This document shows positions 8,677 through 17,506 of a stretch of 64,000 bases of DNA, piece after piece. How positions within the stretch are numbered: the stretch's first letter is position 1; every line of letters starts with the position of its first letter. The notes below the pieces were generated by a model, which did no database searches, had not been told where the DNA came from, and saw only the letters and a list, made by a program, of their open reading frames with translations. This DNA is from Pseudomonas gingeri (GTDB lineage Bacteria; Pseudomonadota; Gammaproteobacteria; Pseudomonadales; Pseudomonadaceae), in NCBI RefSeq assembly GCF_013385635.1, contig NZ_JACAPR010000034.1, positions 1 to 64,000 on the forward strand. The letters run 5' to 3'. The position numbers were made by a program, and so were the translations under genes.

Positions 8677-9360
8677 TCAAGACTTGCCCAGGTAGCGCTG
8701 GATGACCTCGATACCGCGTTGCAAGTGGTGGCGCAAGTGCTCCACACACGCTTCGACCTGGCCGTCACGGGCGGTCTGGAGCAGCTCCCGGTGATCGTCC
8801 TGGGACAGTTTGCCCAGGCCCATGGCCGAGAGATTGAAACGCAGGAAGCGTTCTTCCTCCACGAGGCCCTGTTCGATCAGGCCCAGCAGTTTGCGGTTGG
8901 GGGCCTTGTGGTAGAGGCTCATGTGAAACAGGCGGTTGAGCCGGCCTACCTGGGTGTAGTCGGTTTCCGTTTCAAGCTGGTCGATATAGGCGGCGCTCCG
9001 GGCGAAGTCTTCCTCGGTGAGCAGGGGGACTGACAGGCGCAGGGCTTCCGACTCCAGCAGGATGCGCAGGTTGTAGTTTTCAGTCGAGGTATCGTCGATC
9101 AGCGGCGCGACCACGGCGCCCTTGTGCTGGACGACATGCAGCAGGTCCTGGGCCTCGAGTTGGCGCAAGGCCTCGCGGACCGGCATGCGACTGACGCCGA
9201 ACAGCGTTGCCAACTCCTGTTGGCGCAACGCCATGCCGCAGGGCAGCCGCCCATCCAGAATAGCGCTGCGCAAGGTTTCCTCGATCACCGCCCGCGCGAG
9301 GTGGGCGGGGATCGGACCGTTGACGAGGATGCTGCTCAAAGGGTTCGGTTTTTCTGCCAC
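8677..9360 (-). CDS. GntR-family regulator, FCD (FadR) subfamily
   Basis: This 227-residue repressor-like protein has an N-terminal winged helix-turn-helix (about 18-85, with LATLFGVSRMPVREALRQLE) and a C-terminal all-helical FCD ligand domain (about 95-220). Candidate metal- and ligand-binding histidines are seen in RLFHMSLYH, DDHRELL and HLRHHL. It is divergent from the dioxygenase/ABC operon at 9796 and probably regulates it and itself. A perfect palindrome lies 36 nt upstream of its start. Sulfonate operons in Pseudomonas are more often under LysR control (CysB, Cbl), so GntR control suggests a specific inducer. Confidence 0.9.
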   Translation of the reverse strand: MAEKPNPLSSILVNGPIPAHLARAVIEETLRSAILDGRLPCGMALRQQELATLFGVSRMPVREALRQLEAQDLLHVVQHKGAVVAPLIDDTSTENYNLRILLESEALRLSVPLLTEEDFARSAAYIDQLETETDYTQVGRLNRLFHMSLYHKAPNRKLLGLIEQGLVEEERFLRFNLSAMGLGKLSQDDHRELLQTARDGQVEACVEHLRHHLQRGIEVIQRYLGKS

Positions 9361-9795
9361 GCTAAAACTACCTGCTGCTCGAGAACAGAATTCAAATTGG
9401 ATCCAATGGCACGCTAGGAGCTGCCCGGGTGCTTGTCAAACTGGCCGCAGCTCATGATCGGTGATCGCAAGGTGCCATTTTCTTCGAGGGCACCCCGCTT
9501 AACCATCAATCGTTTCTTAAAGGGGTGTAGGGAGCGGTCATTTTTGTGAGTAAGTATTACTTGTCAGCGACGAGGTGAATTTGCACGCGGATGTGAAACG
9601 GCGCTGGTGGGCGGTGCTGTTGTCCTATGCATATTCCTAAATAGTATTTAAATTATTTTTCTTATGACTATATCGTCATCCCCCTGCGTACCCACCGACC
9701 AATCGGTGCGCCGCACGAACTGAACGAACACGGGACCACCGTGAGTTTCTGATCGAGGCGCGCACTGAAAGCGTGCTCTGCGTGGGAGTGAATGT
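9361..9795. other. Divergent intergenic region, gntR / dioxygenase
   Basis: This 435-base spacer contains the ATTGGATCCAAT operator candidate (9396-9407), an AT-rich stretch (9625-9675) suited to a promoter, and a CACCGA-N4-TCGGTG hairpin (9693-9708). No gene was seen. Confidence 0.55.
9396..9407. promoter_or_regulatory. Candidate FCD/GntR operator (ATTGGATCCAAT)
   Basis: This 12-bp perfect palindrome lies 36 bp upstream of the gntR start. Its size and TTGG-AT-CCAA pattern resemble known FCD-subfamily operators. Autoregulation and control of the divergent operon are inferred. Confidence 0.5.
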
Positions 9796-10692
9796 ATGTC
9801 TTCGGCTTCAGCGGTTTCCCCGGCGTCCGTGGTGGCGTCCCAATCCTTCGAGATTCGTCCCTTCGTCGGCGCGGTCGGTGCCGAAATCGTCGGCCTGGAC
9901 TTGCGCCAGCCGGTCAATGAAGAGGATTTCGCCCGCATCCATCGCGCGCACCTGGACTATCACGTGGTGGTCTTTCGCGACCAGCGCATCAGTCCCGAGC
10001 AACAGATCGCCTTCAGTCGTCGTTTCGGCGTGTTGCAGATTCACGTTCTTAAACAATTTCTCCTGGCCGGCCACCCGGAAATCCTGATCGTCTCCAACAT
10101 CATCGAGAACGGTCAGAATATCGGCTTGGGCGACGCCGGAAAGTTCTGGCACTCGGACCTTTCCTATAAGGAACTGCCGAGCCTGGGCTCGATGCTGCAC
10201 GCCCAGGAGTTGCCGGCCGAAGGCGGCGACACCCTGTTCGCCGACCAGCACAAGGCCTGGGACACCCTGCCCGAGGCACTGCGCCAGGCGGTTGAAGGCC
10301 GTTCGGCGGCGCACTCGTACACGGCCCGCTACAGCGAAAGCAAATTCGAAGGCAACTGGCGGCCGACCCTCACCCCGGAACAACTGGCCCAGGTCGCCGA
10401 AGTGGTGCACCCCATCGTCCGCACCCACCCGGAAACCGGGCGTAAGGCACTGTTCGTCAGCGAGGGTTTCACCACCCGGATCGTCGGCCTGCCGGAAGAC
10501 GAAAGTCGCCAGTTGTTGAGCGAGCTGTACGCCCACAGCGTGCGCCCGGAAAACGTCTACCGCCATCAATGGCAGCCCCACGACCTGGTGTTCTGGGACA
10601 ACCGTTCGCTGGTGCACCTGGCCGCCGGTTGCCCGAGCCACCTGCGGCGCAAGCTCTACCGCACCACCATCCAGGGCGATGCCCCGTTCTGA
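9796..10692 (+). CDS. TauD/TfdA-family Fe(II)/2-oxoglutarate dioxygenase
   Basis: The 298-residue cytoplasmic enzyme has the jelly-roll dioxygenase iron motif: H119-S-D121 in KFWHSDLSY, with the distal H274 in NRSLVHLAAG. Nearby arginines in HLRRKLYR are suited to bind 2-oxoglutarate. Family members hydroxylate a carbon next to sulfonate, sulfate ester or aryloxy groups, releasing sulfite or the parent alcohol. It leads an operon with a complete SsuABC/TauABC-type importer, so the imported compound is probably its substrate. The substrate may be an alkanesulfonate or sulfate ester; the sequence does not decide which. Confidence 0.9.
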   Translation: MSSASAVSPASVVASQSFEIRPFVGAVGAEIVGLDLRQPVNEEDFARIHRAHLDYHVVVFRDQRISPEQQIAFSRRFGVLQIHVLKQFLLAGHPEILIVSNIIENGQNIGLGDAGKFWHSDLSYKELPSLGSMLHAQELPAEGGDTLFADQHKAWDTLPEALRQAVEGRSAAHSYTARYSESKFEGNWRPTLTPEQLAQVAEVVHPIVRTHPETGRKALFVSEGFTTRIVGLPEDESRQLLSELYAHSVRPENVYRHQWQPHDLVFWDNRSLVHLAAGCPSHLRRKLYRTTIQGDAPF

Positions 10693-10717
10693 CCTGATCG
10701 CTTCAAGGAGCATCCCC

Positions 10718-11755
10718 ATGCCTGCACCCTTTGCGCTATTGCCGAAACTCGGCCGCCTCACCACGTCCATCGGCCTGGGCTTGAGCCTGTTGGCCGGCAG
10801 CCTGCTGGCACCGGCCGCCGCCCAGGCGGAAGGCCAGATCCGCGTCGCCGAACAGTTCGGCATTGTCTACCTGCTGCTCAACGTGGTGCGCGACCAGCAC
10901 CTGATCGAGAAATACGGCAAGGCCGAAGGCATCGATATCAAGGTCGACTGGACCCAGCTGTCCGGTGGCGCCGCGATCAATGACGCCCTGCTGTCCGGCT
11001 CGGTGGATATCGCCGGTGCCGGCGTCGGACCGCTGCTGACCATCTGGGACCGCACCTACGGCAAGCAGAACGTCAAGGCCGTGGCTTCCCTGGGCAACTT
11101 CCCCTACTACCTGGTGAGCAACAACCCGAAGGTCAAGACCATTGCCGACTTCACCGACCAGGACCGCATCGCCTTGCCGGCGGTGGGGGTGTCCGTGCAG
11201 TCGCGTTTCCTGCAATACGCGGCGGCCAAGGAGTGGGGCGACAAGGAGTTCAACCGCCTGGACAAATACACCGTCGCCGTCCCGCACCCCGATGCCACGG
11301 CCGCGTTGATCGCCGGCGGCACCGAACTGACCGGGCACTTCTCCAACCCGCCGTTCCAGGAACAAGCGCTGGAAAATCCCAACGTCCACGTGGTGCTCAA
11401 CAGCTACGACCTGCTCGGGCCGAACTCGCCGACCGTGCTGTTCGCCACCGAGAAATTCCGCAATGACAACCCGAAGACCTACAAGGCCTTCGTCGATGCC
11501 CTGGCCGAAGCCGCCGACTTCGCACAGAAGGATAAAGGCGCCGCGGCAGACACTTATCTACGGGTGACCAAAGCCAAGATCGACCGCGCAGCGCTGCTGA
11601 AAATCATCGACAACCCACAGTTCGAATTCAGCGTGACGCCGAAGAACACCTACCCGCTGGCTGAATTCCTCTACCGTGTGGGCGCCATCAAGCACAAGCC
11701 GCAATCGTGGAAGGACTACTTCTTCGAGGACGCCAAACTGCTGCAGGGGAGCTGA
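10718..11755 (+). CDS. ABC transporter substrate-binding protein (SsuA/TauA/NMT1-like)
   Basis: This 345-residue periplasmic binding protein has a Sec signal peptide ending near AAAQA, followed by the SsuA-like start IRVAEQFGIVYLLLNVVRD. The type-II binding-protein fold is suggested by blocks such as SVDIAGAGVGPLL and ALPAVGVSVQSRFLQ. The start was chosen at 10718 because AAGGAG lies 8 nt upstream; an earlier in-frame start would run into the dioxygenase. It captures the ligand for the ABC importer encoded by the next two genes. Confidence 0.9.
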   Translation: MPAPFALLPKLGRLTTSIGLGLSLLAGSLLAPAAAQAEGQIRVAEQFGIVYLLLNVVRDQHLIEKYGKAEGIDIKVDWTQLSGGAAINDALLSGSVDIAGAGVGPLLTIWDRTYGKQNVKAVASLGNFPYYLVSNNPKVKTIADFTDQDRIALPAVGVSVQSRFLQYAAAKEWGDKEFNRLDKYTVAVPHPDATAALIAGGTELTGHFSNPPFQEQALENPNVHVVLNSYDLLGPNSPTVLFATEKFRNDNPKTYKAFVDALAEAADFAQKDKGAAADTYLRVTKAKIDRAALLKIIDNPQFEFSVTPKNTYPLAEFLYRVGAIKHKPQSWKDYFFEDAKLLQGS

Positions 11756-11760
11756 CCGAC

Positions 11761-12615
11761 ATGAATGCCCCCTTGCAAGGCCACACGGCCAGCAATCCGA
11801 TCGCAGCGACCCCGGCGTTGCTGGCGGTCGATCAGGTCAGCCTGGAGTATCGCACCCCGGCGCGGGTGGTACGGGCGACGCACCGGGTCAGTTTCGAGGT
11901 CGATCGGGAAGACCGCTTTGTCCTGCTCGGGCCTTCCGGTTGTGGCAAGTCGACCCTGCTCAAGGCGGTGGCCGGGTTTATCCGCCCCTGCGAAGGCGAG
12001 ATCCGCCTGCAAGACCAGGTGGTCACCGACCCGGGCCCGGACCGCATCGTGGTGTTCCAGGAGTTCGACCAGTTGCCGCCCTGGAAAACCGTGAAGCAGA
12101 ACGTCATGTTTCCGCTGCTGGCGTCCGGCACCCTCAAGCGCCGGGACGCTGAAGAGCGGGCGCTGCATTACCTGGAAAAGGTCGGTCTGGCCGCTTTCGC
12201 CGACGCCTACCCGCACACCTTGTCCGGGGGCATGAAAGCCCGGGTGGCGATTGCCCGGGCGCTGGCGATGCAGCCCAAGATCCTGCTGATGGACGAACCC
12301 TTCGCCGCCCTCGATGCGCTGACCCGGCGCAAGATGCAGGAGGAACTGCTGCAGCTCTGGGAGGAGGTGCGTTTCACCCTGCTGTTCGTCACCCACTCGA
12401 TTGAAGAAGCGCTGGTGGTGGGCAACCGCATCCTGCTGCTGTCACCCCATCCGGGGCGGGTGCGGGCGGAAATCCACAGTCATCAGTACGACTTGCACAG
12501 CCTGGGTGGCGCCGCGTTCCAGGCGTCGGCGCGCAAGATCCACCGGCTGCTGTTCGACGAAACCCCGCAGGCCGAAACCGAACTGGATTTCGCCGATATC
12601 CGCATCGCCTATTGA
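11761..12615 (+). CDS. ABC transporter ATPase (SsuB/TauB-like)
   Basis: The 284-residue ATPase has a Walker A motif (GPSGCGKST, 57-65), a signature sequence (LSGGMKAR), a Walker B motif (ILLMDEPFAALD) and the switch histidine in FVTHSIEEA. This is the nitrate/sulfonate/taurine importer subfamily. It starts 5 nt after the binding-protein stop, and the permease follows after 19 nt, completing a SsuABC-like importer. Confidence 0.93.
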   Translation: MNAPLQGHTASNPIAATPALLAVDQVSLEYRTPARVVRATHRVSFEVDREDRFVLLGPSGCGKSTLLKAVAGFIRPCEGEIRLQDQVVTDPGPDRIVVFQEFDQLPPWKTVKQNVMFPLLASGTLKRRDAEERALHYLEKVGLAAFADAYPHTLSGGMKARVAIARALAMQPKILLMDEPFAALDALTRRKMQEELLQLWEEVRFTLLFVTHSIEEALVVGNRILLLSPHPGRVRAEIHSHQYDLHSLGGAAFQASARKIHRLLFDETPQAETELDFADIRIAY

Positions 12616-12634
12616 GCGGCTGGAGCAATGCCCG

Positions 12635-13501
12635 ATGAGCCTTTCATCCCCCGTGCGTGAAGAATACGAAGTGACCCTGGAGCCGCTGCTCGAAGTCCCG
12701 CTGGAGCGCGAATTGCCGCTGGCGCAACGGCTGTGGCAACAGGGCTGGCTGCGCAAGAGCCTGATCCTGATCCTGCTGGCGGTTCTCTGGGAAGCCGCGG
12801 CGCGTTATCAGAACAACGACCTGCTGCTGCCGAGCTTCCTGCAGACGGCCAGCGCCTTGTACGACGGCCTGCTCAGCGGCGAGTTGCTGGACAAGGTGGG
12901 GATTTCCCTGGTGGTGCTGCTCAAAGGCTACGTGCTGGGGATCGTCCTGGCGTTCGCCTTGACCACGCTGGCGGTATCGACCCAGTTCGGCCGCGACCTG
13001 CTCAGTACCCTGACCTCGATGTTCAACCCGTTGCCGGCGATTGCCCTGCTGCCCCTGGCGTTGCTGTGGTTCGGACTGGGGCAGAACAGCTTGATCTTCG
13101 TGCTGGTGCACTCGGTGTTGTGGGCATTGGCGCTCAATACCTATGCCGGCTTTCTCGGGGTTTCGGAAACCCTGCGCATGGCGGGGCGCAACTACGGCCT
13201 GAAAGGGCTGCGTTTTGTGCTGTTCATCCTGATTCCGGCGGCGCTGCCGTCGATTCTCGCCGGGCTGAAGATCGGCTGGGCATTCGCCTGGCGCACCCTG
13301 ATCGCGGCGGAACTGGTATTCGGCGCCACCAGCGGCAAGGGCGGCCTGGGCTGGTACATCTTCCAGAACCGCAACGAGTTGTACACCGACAAGGTCTTCG
13401 CCGGTCTTGCCGTGGTGATCCTGATCGGCCTGCTGGTGGAGAATCTGGTGTTCGATACCCTGGAACGGGTGACGGTGAAGCGCTGGGGCATGCAGCGGTA
13501 A
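12635..13501 (+). CDS. ABC transporter permease (SsuC/TauC-like)
   Basis: This 288-residue inner-membrane permease has about six to seven hydrophobic segments, beginning with SLILILLAVLWEAAARY. The conserved cytoplasmic loop that contacts the ATPase is seen around AAELVFGATSGKGGLGWYI. An upstream reading frame is open but belongs to the overlapping ATPase gene. The start at 12635 follows a TGGAGC ribosome site. It is the last gene of the operon and is followed by a perfect REPIN hairpin. Confidence 0.92.
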   Translation: MSLSSPVREEYEVTLEPLLEVPLERELPLAQRLWQQGWLRKSLILILLAVLWEAAARYQNNDLLLPSFLQTASALYDGLLSGELLDKVGISLVVLLKGYVLGIVLAFALTTLAVSTQFGRDLLSTLTSMFNPLPAIALLPLALLWFGLGQNSLIFVLVHSVLWALALNTYAGFLGVSETLRMAGRNYGLKGLRFVLFILIPAALPSILAGLKIGWAFAWRTLIAAELVFGATSGKGGLGWYIFQNRNELYTDKVFAGLAVVILIGLLVENLVFDTLERVTVKRWGMQR

Positions 13502-13520
13502 GCGGTGTTGTTCGGGCTGA

Positions 13521-13590
13521 CGCCTTCGCGGGCAAGCCCGCTCCCACAGTGTTGGCATGGTCTTTGGGAGCGGGCTTGCCCGCGAAGGCG
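13521..13590. repeat. REPIN: perfect 26-bp inverted pair
   Basis: The 26-bp arms at 13521-13546 and 13565-13590 are exact reverse complements and carry the GGGCAAGCCCGCTCCC core typical of fluorescent Pseudomonas REPs. It lies between convergent transcription units and may protect the mRNA 3' end. Confidence 0.9.
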
Positions 13591-13611
13591 CAGGCCCAGG
13601 CGCCGCCTGCC

Positions 13612-14325
13612 TCAGCGATTCTGCAAAAACACCACATACCCACGAAACCACTCGTTGCCTTTCAGATAGCCCGGCTCCTGCCACTCGCCGCCCTGGATCA
13701 GGCCGATCTTGAACGGCAGCCCCAGCCGGTTCATCCGGGGCAGGTAGGCGGCGTAGTCGGGAATACTGTGGCGGCCCTGATAGGTCTGCACCACCACTTC
13801 ATCCACCACGCCCTTGAGCTGGGCGATGGCCGCCGGATCGGCGTTGCTGCTCCAGTCCATCAAGCCGGTGATGCTCAGGCGCAGCTCCGGCGGCAGGCGC
13901 TGGCGCAGGTCGCGCAGGAAGGCGGTGTATTCGTCGAGGTAACGGGTACGGGCATCGAAGTCGATCTGGATGCCCACCACCGGGTTGCCCGCCTGCTGCC
14001 AGCGCTTCACCTGGCCGAGCAACTGGCGGTAGACCGGCTCCGGCCAACGCAGGGTGTGAGCGCGATAGACCACCCAGACTTCGCCCCGGGTCAGGCGCGG
14101 AATCGCGATGCCCTGGGCGATAAAACTGCCCCCCTGCTGCGGTGCGCGGCGTGACTGGCTGATCTGCCCCTGCAGGATGTACAGGCTGCGGGCCTGGGCT
14201 AGCACCGGCTACGGGGCGACGCCGCTCCACAGCCAGAAGGCGTCATATTCCCGCGCATCGACCGCTGCCAGCACGCTGCCGGCACCCAGCCAGCCGGCCA
14301 GCAACAGCCAGCGCCAACGGCTCAT
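13612..14325 (-). pseudogene. DUF3142-type gene broken by an in-frame amber codon
   Basis: From the ATG at 14325 the frame reads a signal peptide (MSRWRWLLLAGWLGAGSVLA) and a short stretch ending SGVAP, then a TAG at 14209-14211 (codon 39). The same frame continues as PVLAQARSLYILQGQI and a complete domain to 13612. A CAG (Gln) to TAG change would explain it. Restart at the GTG at 14205 would give a 197-residue protein without a signal peptide. The family is a glycosidase-like (TIM-barrel) domain, with segments such as GIQIDFDARTRYLDEY. It is 6 nt downstream of the next gene and so in its operon. Confidence 0.75.
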
Positions 14326-14331
14326 CGCGAC

Positions 14332-16509
14332 TTACCAGTAATACTGCGCCGACTTGCCCCACTGGGTATCGGCGAAGCCGCTCTTCAACTGCTTGAACCA
14401 GGCCTTGCGTTGCGCCGGTTCGACGTCCTTGCCACCGCAACTGTTGTAGCCCGCCGGGGCATAGCAGTTGATCGCCCGGAACAGCGCGTAGCCCTTGTCC
14501 GCGTGAGTCGCCTTGGGGTTGGCGATCACACTCTGGTAGCCGTCGAGGCGCGAGTACAGCGGGCCCTTGAACAGTGACGGGGTGCTACCCAGTTCGTCCT
14601 TGTTGCGCTGGCTGTCCAGCGGCATGCCGTCGAGGCTGTTGCGCAGGATGAATTCACCCAGGCAATTCAGCGCCGCCGGAGCCTTGTCGTCGGCTTGCAG
14701 GGCCGCGGCGGTTTCGCCGATGGTCGGGCAGGGGTAGCCGGATTCGGCCTTGGCGCCGGTCCAGCGGAACAGCCTCAGCGACTGGCCGCCGCTGTAGGTG
14801 TAGCCGATGCTGGTGCCCAGGCGGCTGTCGGCCGGCTCGGCGGGCAGTGGCTTGAGGTCTTCGGCGAAGTCGGCGTAGTGGCCCAGGCGCAGGTCCTTGT
14901 AGAGCAGCACGAACAAGGCACTGTCGCGCTCGGTGGCGTCCGCGCCCTGGTTGACCTGCTGGCGCAGCAGCCCGGCATCGGCGATATGGCGCAGCAGGAT
15001 GGCGCGGACCTGCGGTGTCTTGATCGGCGAATCGGCGGCAAAGACCTTGGCCACCCGCTGGCTGCGCTCGTAGTTGTTGGCCAGGGCCAGTTCGAGGGTT
15101 TCACGTTGCAGCGGCTGCTTGGCCTGCGCCAGCAACTGCAACCACAGCGCCTCGGCGCCGTTCCAGTCCTGCTTGGCTTCCAGGGCCAGGCCACGCAGCG
15201 CCTGTTGGCTGAAGGCGGCATAGTCGAGCTTCGCCGGGATCTCGGCGGGCAGGATCTTCAGCGCCAGCTCCGGGTTCTTTTCCACATACAGGTGGAACGC
15301 CGCCAGCAGGTAGTCGTGCAGCGCCGGTTGCGCGGCGAATATCGCTTTCTGCGCCTGCAAGGTCTCCAGGGTCAGCCGTGGCGTGCGGTTGTCGTCGTTC
15401 AGCGGGCGCATGCCCATCAGGTCGTTGACCGCCTGGAACAGTGGCTGGTTGACCTTGCCGGAACCGAACACCAGCTTGTTGTCGATTTCCTGCACCAGGT
15501 CACTTGAGGAGACATTGCGCAACGCGTCTTCGGGCTGGCTCAGTTGCCAGAGGTATTCCGCCGCCTGCTTGTCGGAATCGCCCGCCAGCCAGTAGACCCG
15601 GCGCAGCAGGCCACGGGCGGAGACAGCATACGGACCCTGCGGGTAGGTTTTCAGGTAAGCATTGAAACCGTCTTCGGCCTGTTTCAACTGCGCCGGATCG
15701 GCTTCGCCCTCGGTGGGCATGCCGTCGGCATCGAAGGTGTTCTGCTGGGCGATATTCAGGGCGGTACGCGCCTGCATGTACAGCGCGGTTTCCTTCAGCC
15801 ACGGCTGGCTGCTCTGGCCCAGGCTGGCGAAGCCGCTGGCGGCCTCGCTGAAGCGCCCGCTGTAGAAGTCGCTGGCGGCACGCAGGTAGGCGGCAAACGC
15901 CTGGCCCGGGGCGGACTCGATGGCACTTGGCACCAGCGCCGCCTGCTGCGCCGGGTCCCAGGTGCAGGCGCCGAGCATCTGTACTCGCGAATTCGCCAGC
16001 GCCTGGCGCTCGGTCGCGGACAGTTCGCCGGTGCCGATCAATGCCGTGATAAAGGCGCTGGCGCTGTCGTCCGAGTTGCTGCGGCAGCGGCTGCCTTCGC
16101 CCGAAAGGAAGGCGTCGCCGGCTGGCGTCTCGCTTTCACGCTTGATCCCGAGCTTCTCCAGGGTCTCTTCCAGGCTGGCGGTGGTGGAGTCGTCCGGCTC
16201 GTCGGTGACATCCGGCGAGTTGGCCGGGTCCAGGCGGGTGTTGGCGAACGGCACCGGTCCGTAGCCCTCGGCGAGATCGTCCTCGCTCAGTTCGTTGGGC
16301 GTCAGCGCCACGTTGCCCTGGTCGGCCAGCAACAGGCGCAGGTTGACCCGGCTGTCGTTGCTCGGGTTGAGGAAGGCCAGGTTGCTGCAGCGGTCGAGGT
16401 CGTACTGGACCATGGACCAGCGCGGGTAGCAGAAATTATCGGAGCTGGCCTGGGCCAGGGAGGAAAATGCGACGCCCAGCGCCAGGGATGACAGAAGACC
16501 GATACGCAT
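14332..16509 (-). CDS. Secreted 725-residue protein of unknown function with TPR-like helices
   Basis: The protein has a Sec signal peptide (MRIGLLSSLALGVAFSSLAQA) followed by a cysteine-containing N-terminal segment (NFCYPRWSM) and a long, mostly helical, repeat-like body. Blocks such as AFAAYLRAASDFYSGRFSEA and GFNAYLKTYPQGPYAVSARG look like tetratricopeptide helices. Similar Pseudomonas proteins are sometimes labelled YfiO-like, but there is no lipobox and the length is far greater than BamD. It is likely periplasmic or outer-membrane associated. It forms a two-gene operon with the broken DUF3142 gene. Confidence 0.8.
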   Translation of the reverse strand: MRIGLLSSLALGVAFSSLAQASSDNFCYPRWSMVQYDLDRCSNLAFLNPSNDSRVNLRLLLADQGNVALTPNELSEDDLAEGYGPVPFANTRLDPANSPDVTDEPDDSTTASLEETLEKLGIKRESETPAGDAFLSGEGSRCRSNSDDSASAFITALIGTGELSATERQALANSRVQMLGACTWDPAQQAALVPSAIESAPGQAFAAYLRAASDFYSGRFSEAASGFASLGQSSQPWLKETALYMQARTALNIAQQNTFDADGMPTEGEADPAQLKQAEDGFNAYLKTYPQGPYAVSARGLLRRVYWLAGDSDKQAAEYLWQLSQPEDALRNVSSSDLVQEIDNKLVFGSGKVNQPLFQAVNDLMGMRPLNDDNRTPRLTLETLQAQKAIFAAQPALHDYLLAAFHLYVEKNPELALKILPAEIPAKLDYAAFSQQALRGLALEAKQDWNGAEALWLQLLAQAKQPLQRETLELALANNYERSQRVAKVFAADSPIKTPQVRAILLRHIADAGLLRQQVNQGADATERDSALFVLLYKDLRLGHYADFAEDLKPLPAEPADSRLGTSIGYTYSGGQSLRLFRWTGAKAESGYPCPTIGETAAALQADDKAPAALNCLGEFILRNSLDGMPLDSQRNKDELGSTPSLFKGPLYSRLDGYQSVIANPKATHADKGYALFRAINCYAPAGYNSCGGKDVEPAQRKAWFKQLKSGFADTQWGKSAQYYW

Positions 16510-16667
16510 GAATTGTCCTTAATCCGGTAACGTGCGGCGCCGAGGGCCGAAGGGGACGCCATCATACCGAAGCGCGGGATCTACACCTATGCTTGTGCAA
16601 GGCGAGGCATCGCAGGCTGTGACCTGCCGCACATCGAGCGCGTTTGATCAAGGTGATGGCAATTTGC

Positions 16668-16695
16668 TTGACGCTTGACCTGACTGTCGTAGACT
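16668..16695 (+). promoter_or_regulatory. Sigma-70 promoter of the HlyD/M50 operon
   Basis: TTGACG (16668-16673), a 16-nt spacer and TAGACT (16690-16695) make a good housekeeping promoter. It lies 28 nt before the first adaptor gene, which has an AAGGAG ribosome site. Confidence 0.6.
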
Positions 16696-16723
16696 CGCGA
16701 TTGTCCGACAAGGAGTCACTGTT

Positions 16724-17506
16724 ATGCAGCGTTTGTGGGGTTGGGTGTTCGGATTGTCCTGTGTGGCGTGCCTGACTCAGGTGCAAGCGGCCAGCGAGGG
16801 CGATCCGTTGCTGGACAATGCCGCGCCGGGTGCCCATGCGGCCTCGGCCAGCGAGGCCCGTGGCGTGTTGCGCGCGCGGGATCAGGCGATGCTCGCCAGT
16901 GAACTGTCGGGGCGGATCATCGAGCTGCCGTTCAGCGAAGGCGAAACGTTCAACAAGGGCGATACCCTGGCGCGTTTCGACTGTTCGGCGTTCCAGGCCC
17001 AGCTCAATGCGGCCCAGGCCGCCGGTCGGGGCGCCAATGAAGAACTGGCCCATAACCGCCAGCTCGCTTCGCTCAACTCGGTGGGCCGTTTCGAAGTGGC
17101 CCGCGCCGAAGCCAAGGTTGCCGAAGCCCAGGCCCAGGCGCAGGTCTATCAGGTCCAGGTCAAGCGTTGCAACGTGATCGCGCCCTATGACGGCCAGGTC
17201 GTGCAGCGCAAGGTGCAGCGCTACGAAAGTGTCTCGATCGGTTCGCCGATGCTGGAAATCGTCGACAACCGCACTCTGGAAATCCATCTGCTGGTGCCCT
17301 CGCGCTGGATGGGCAAGCTCAAGCCCGGGCAGACCTTCAGCTTTGTCCCGGACGAAACCGGCCAGGCGCTGACCGCCACCATCAAGCGCCTCGGTGCGCG
17401 TATCGATGAAGGCAGCCAGACCCTGCTGCTGGTGGCCAGCCTGCCCAAGGCCGAAGGCCTGTTGTCGGGCATGAGCGGCACGGCGCATTTCGCGGAGCTC
17501 AAGTGA
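16724..17506 (+). CDS. HlyD-family periplasmic adaptor (first of two)
   Basis: This 260-residue adaptor has a signal peptide (ending near CLTQVQA), a barrel-sandwich/lipoyl half (SGRIIELPFSEGETFNKGDTL), a short coiled-coil hairpin (about 95-140) and the second lipoyl half (CNVIAPYDGQVVQRKV). It is shorter than typical RND or type I secretion adaptors. It overlaps the next gene by 4 nt (GTGA), so the three adaptor/M50 genes are translationally coupled. No ABC ATPase or RND pump is encoded beside it, which is unusual for this family. Confidence 0.85.
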   Translation: MQRLWGWVFGLSCVACLTQVQAASEGDPLLDNAAPGAHAASASEARGVLRARDQAMLASELSGRIIELPFSEGETFNKGDTLARFDCSAFQAQLNAAQAAGRGANEELAHNRQLASLNSVGRFEVARAEAKVAEAQAQAQVYQVQVKRCNVIAPYDGQVVQRKVQRYESVSIGSPMLEIVDNRTLEIHLLVPSRWMGKLKPGQTFSFVPDETGQALTATIKRLGARIDEGSQTLLLVASLPKAEGLLSGMSGTAHFAELK

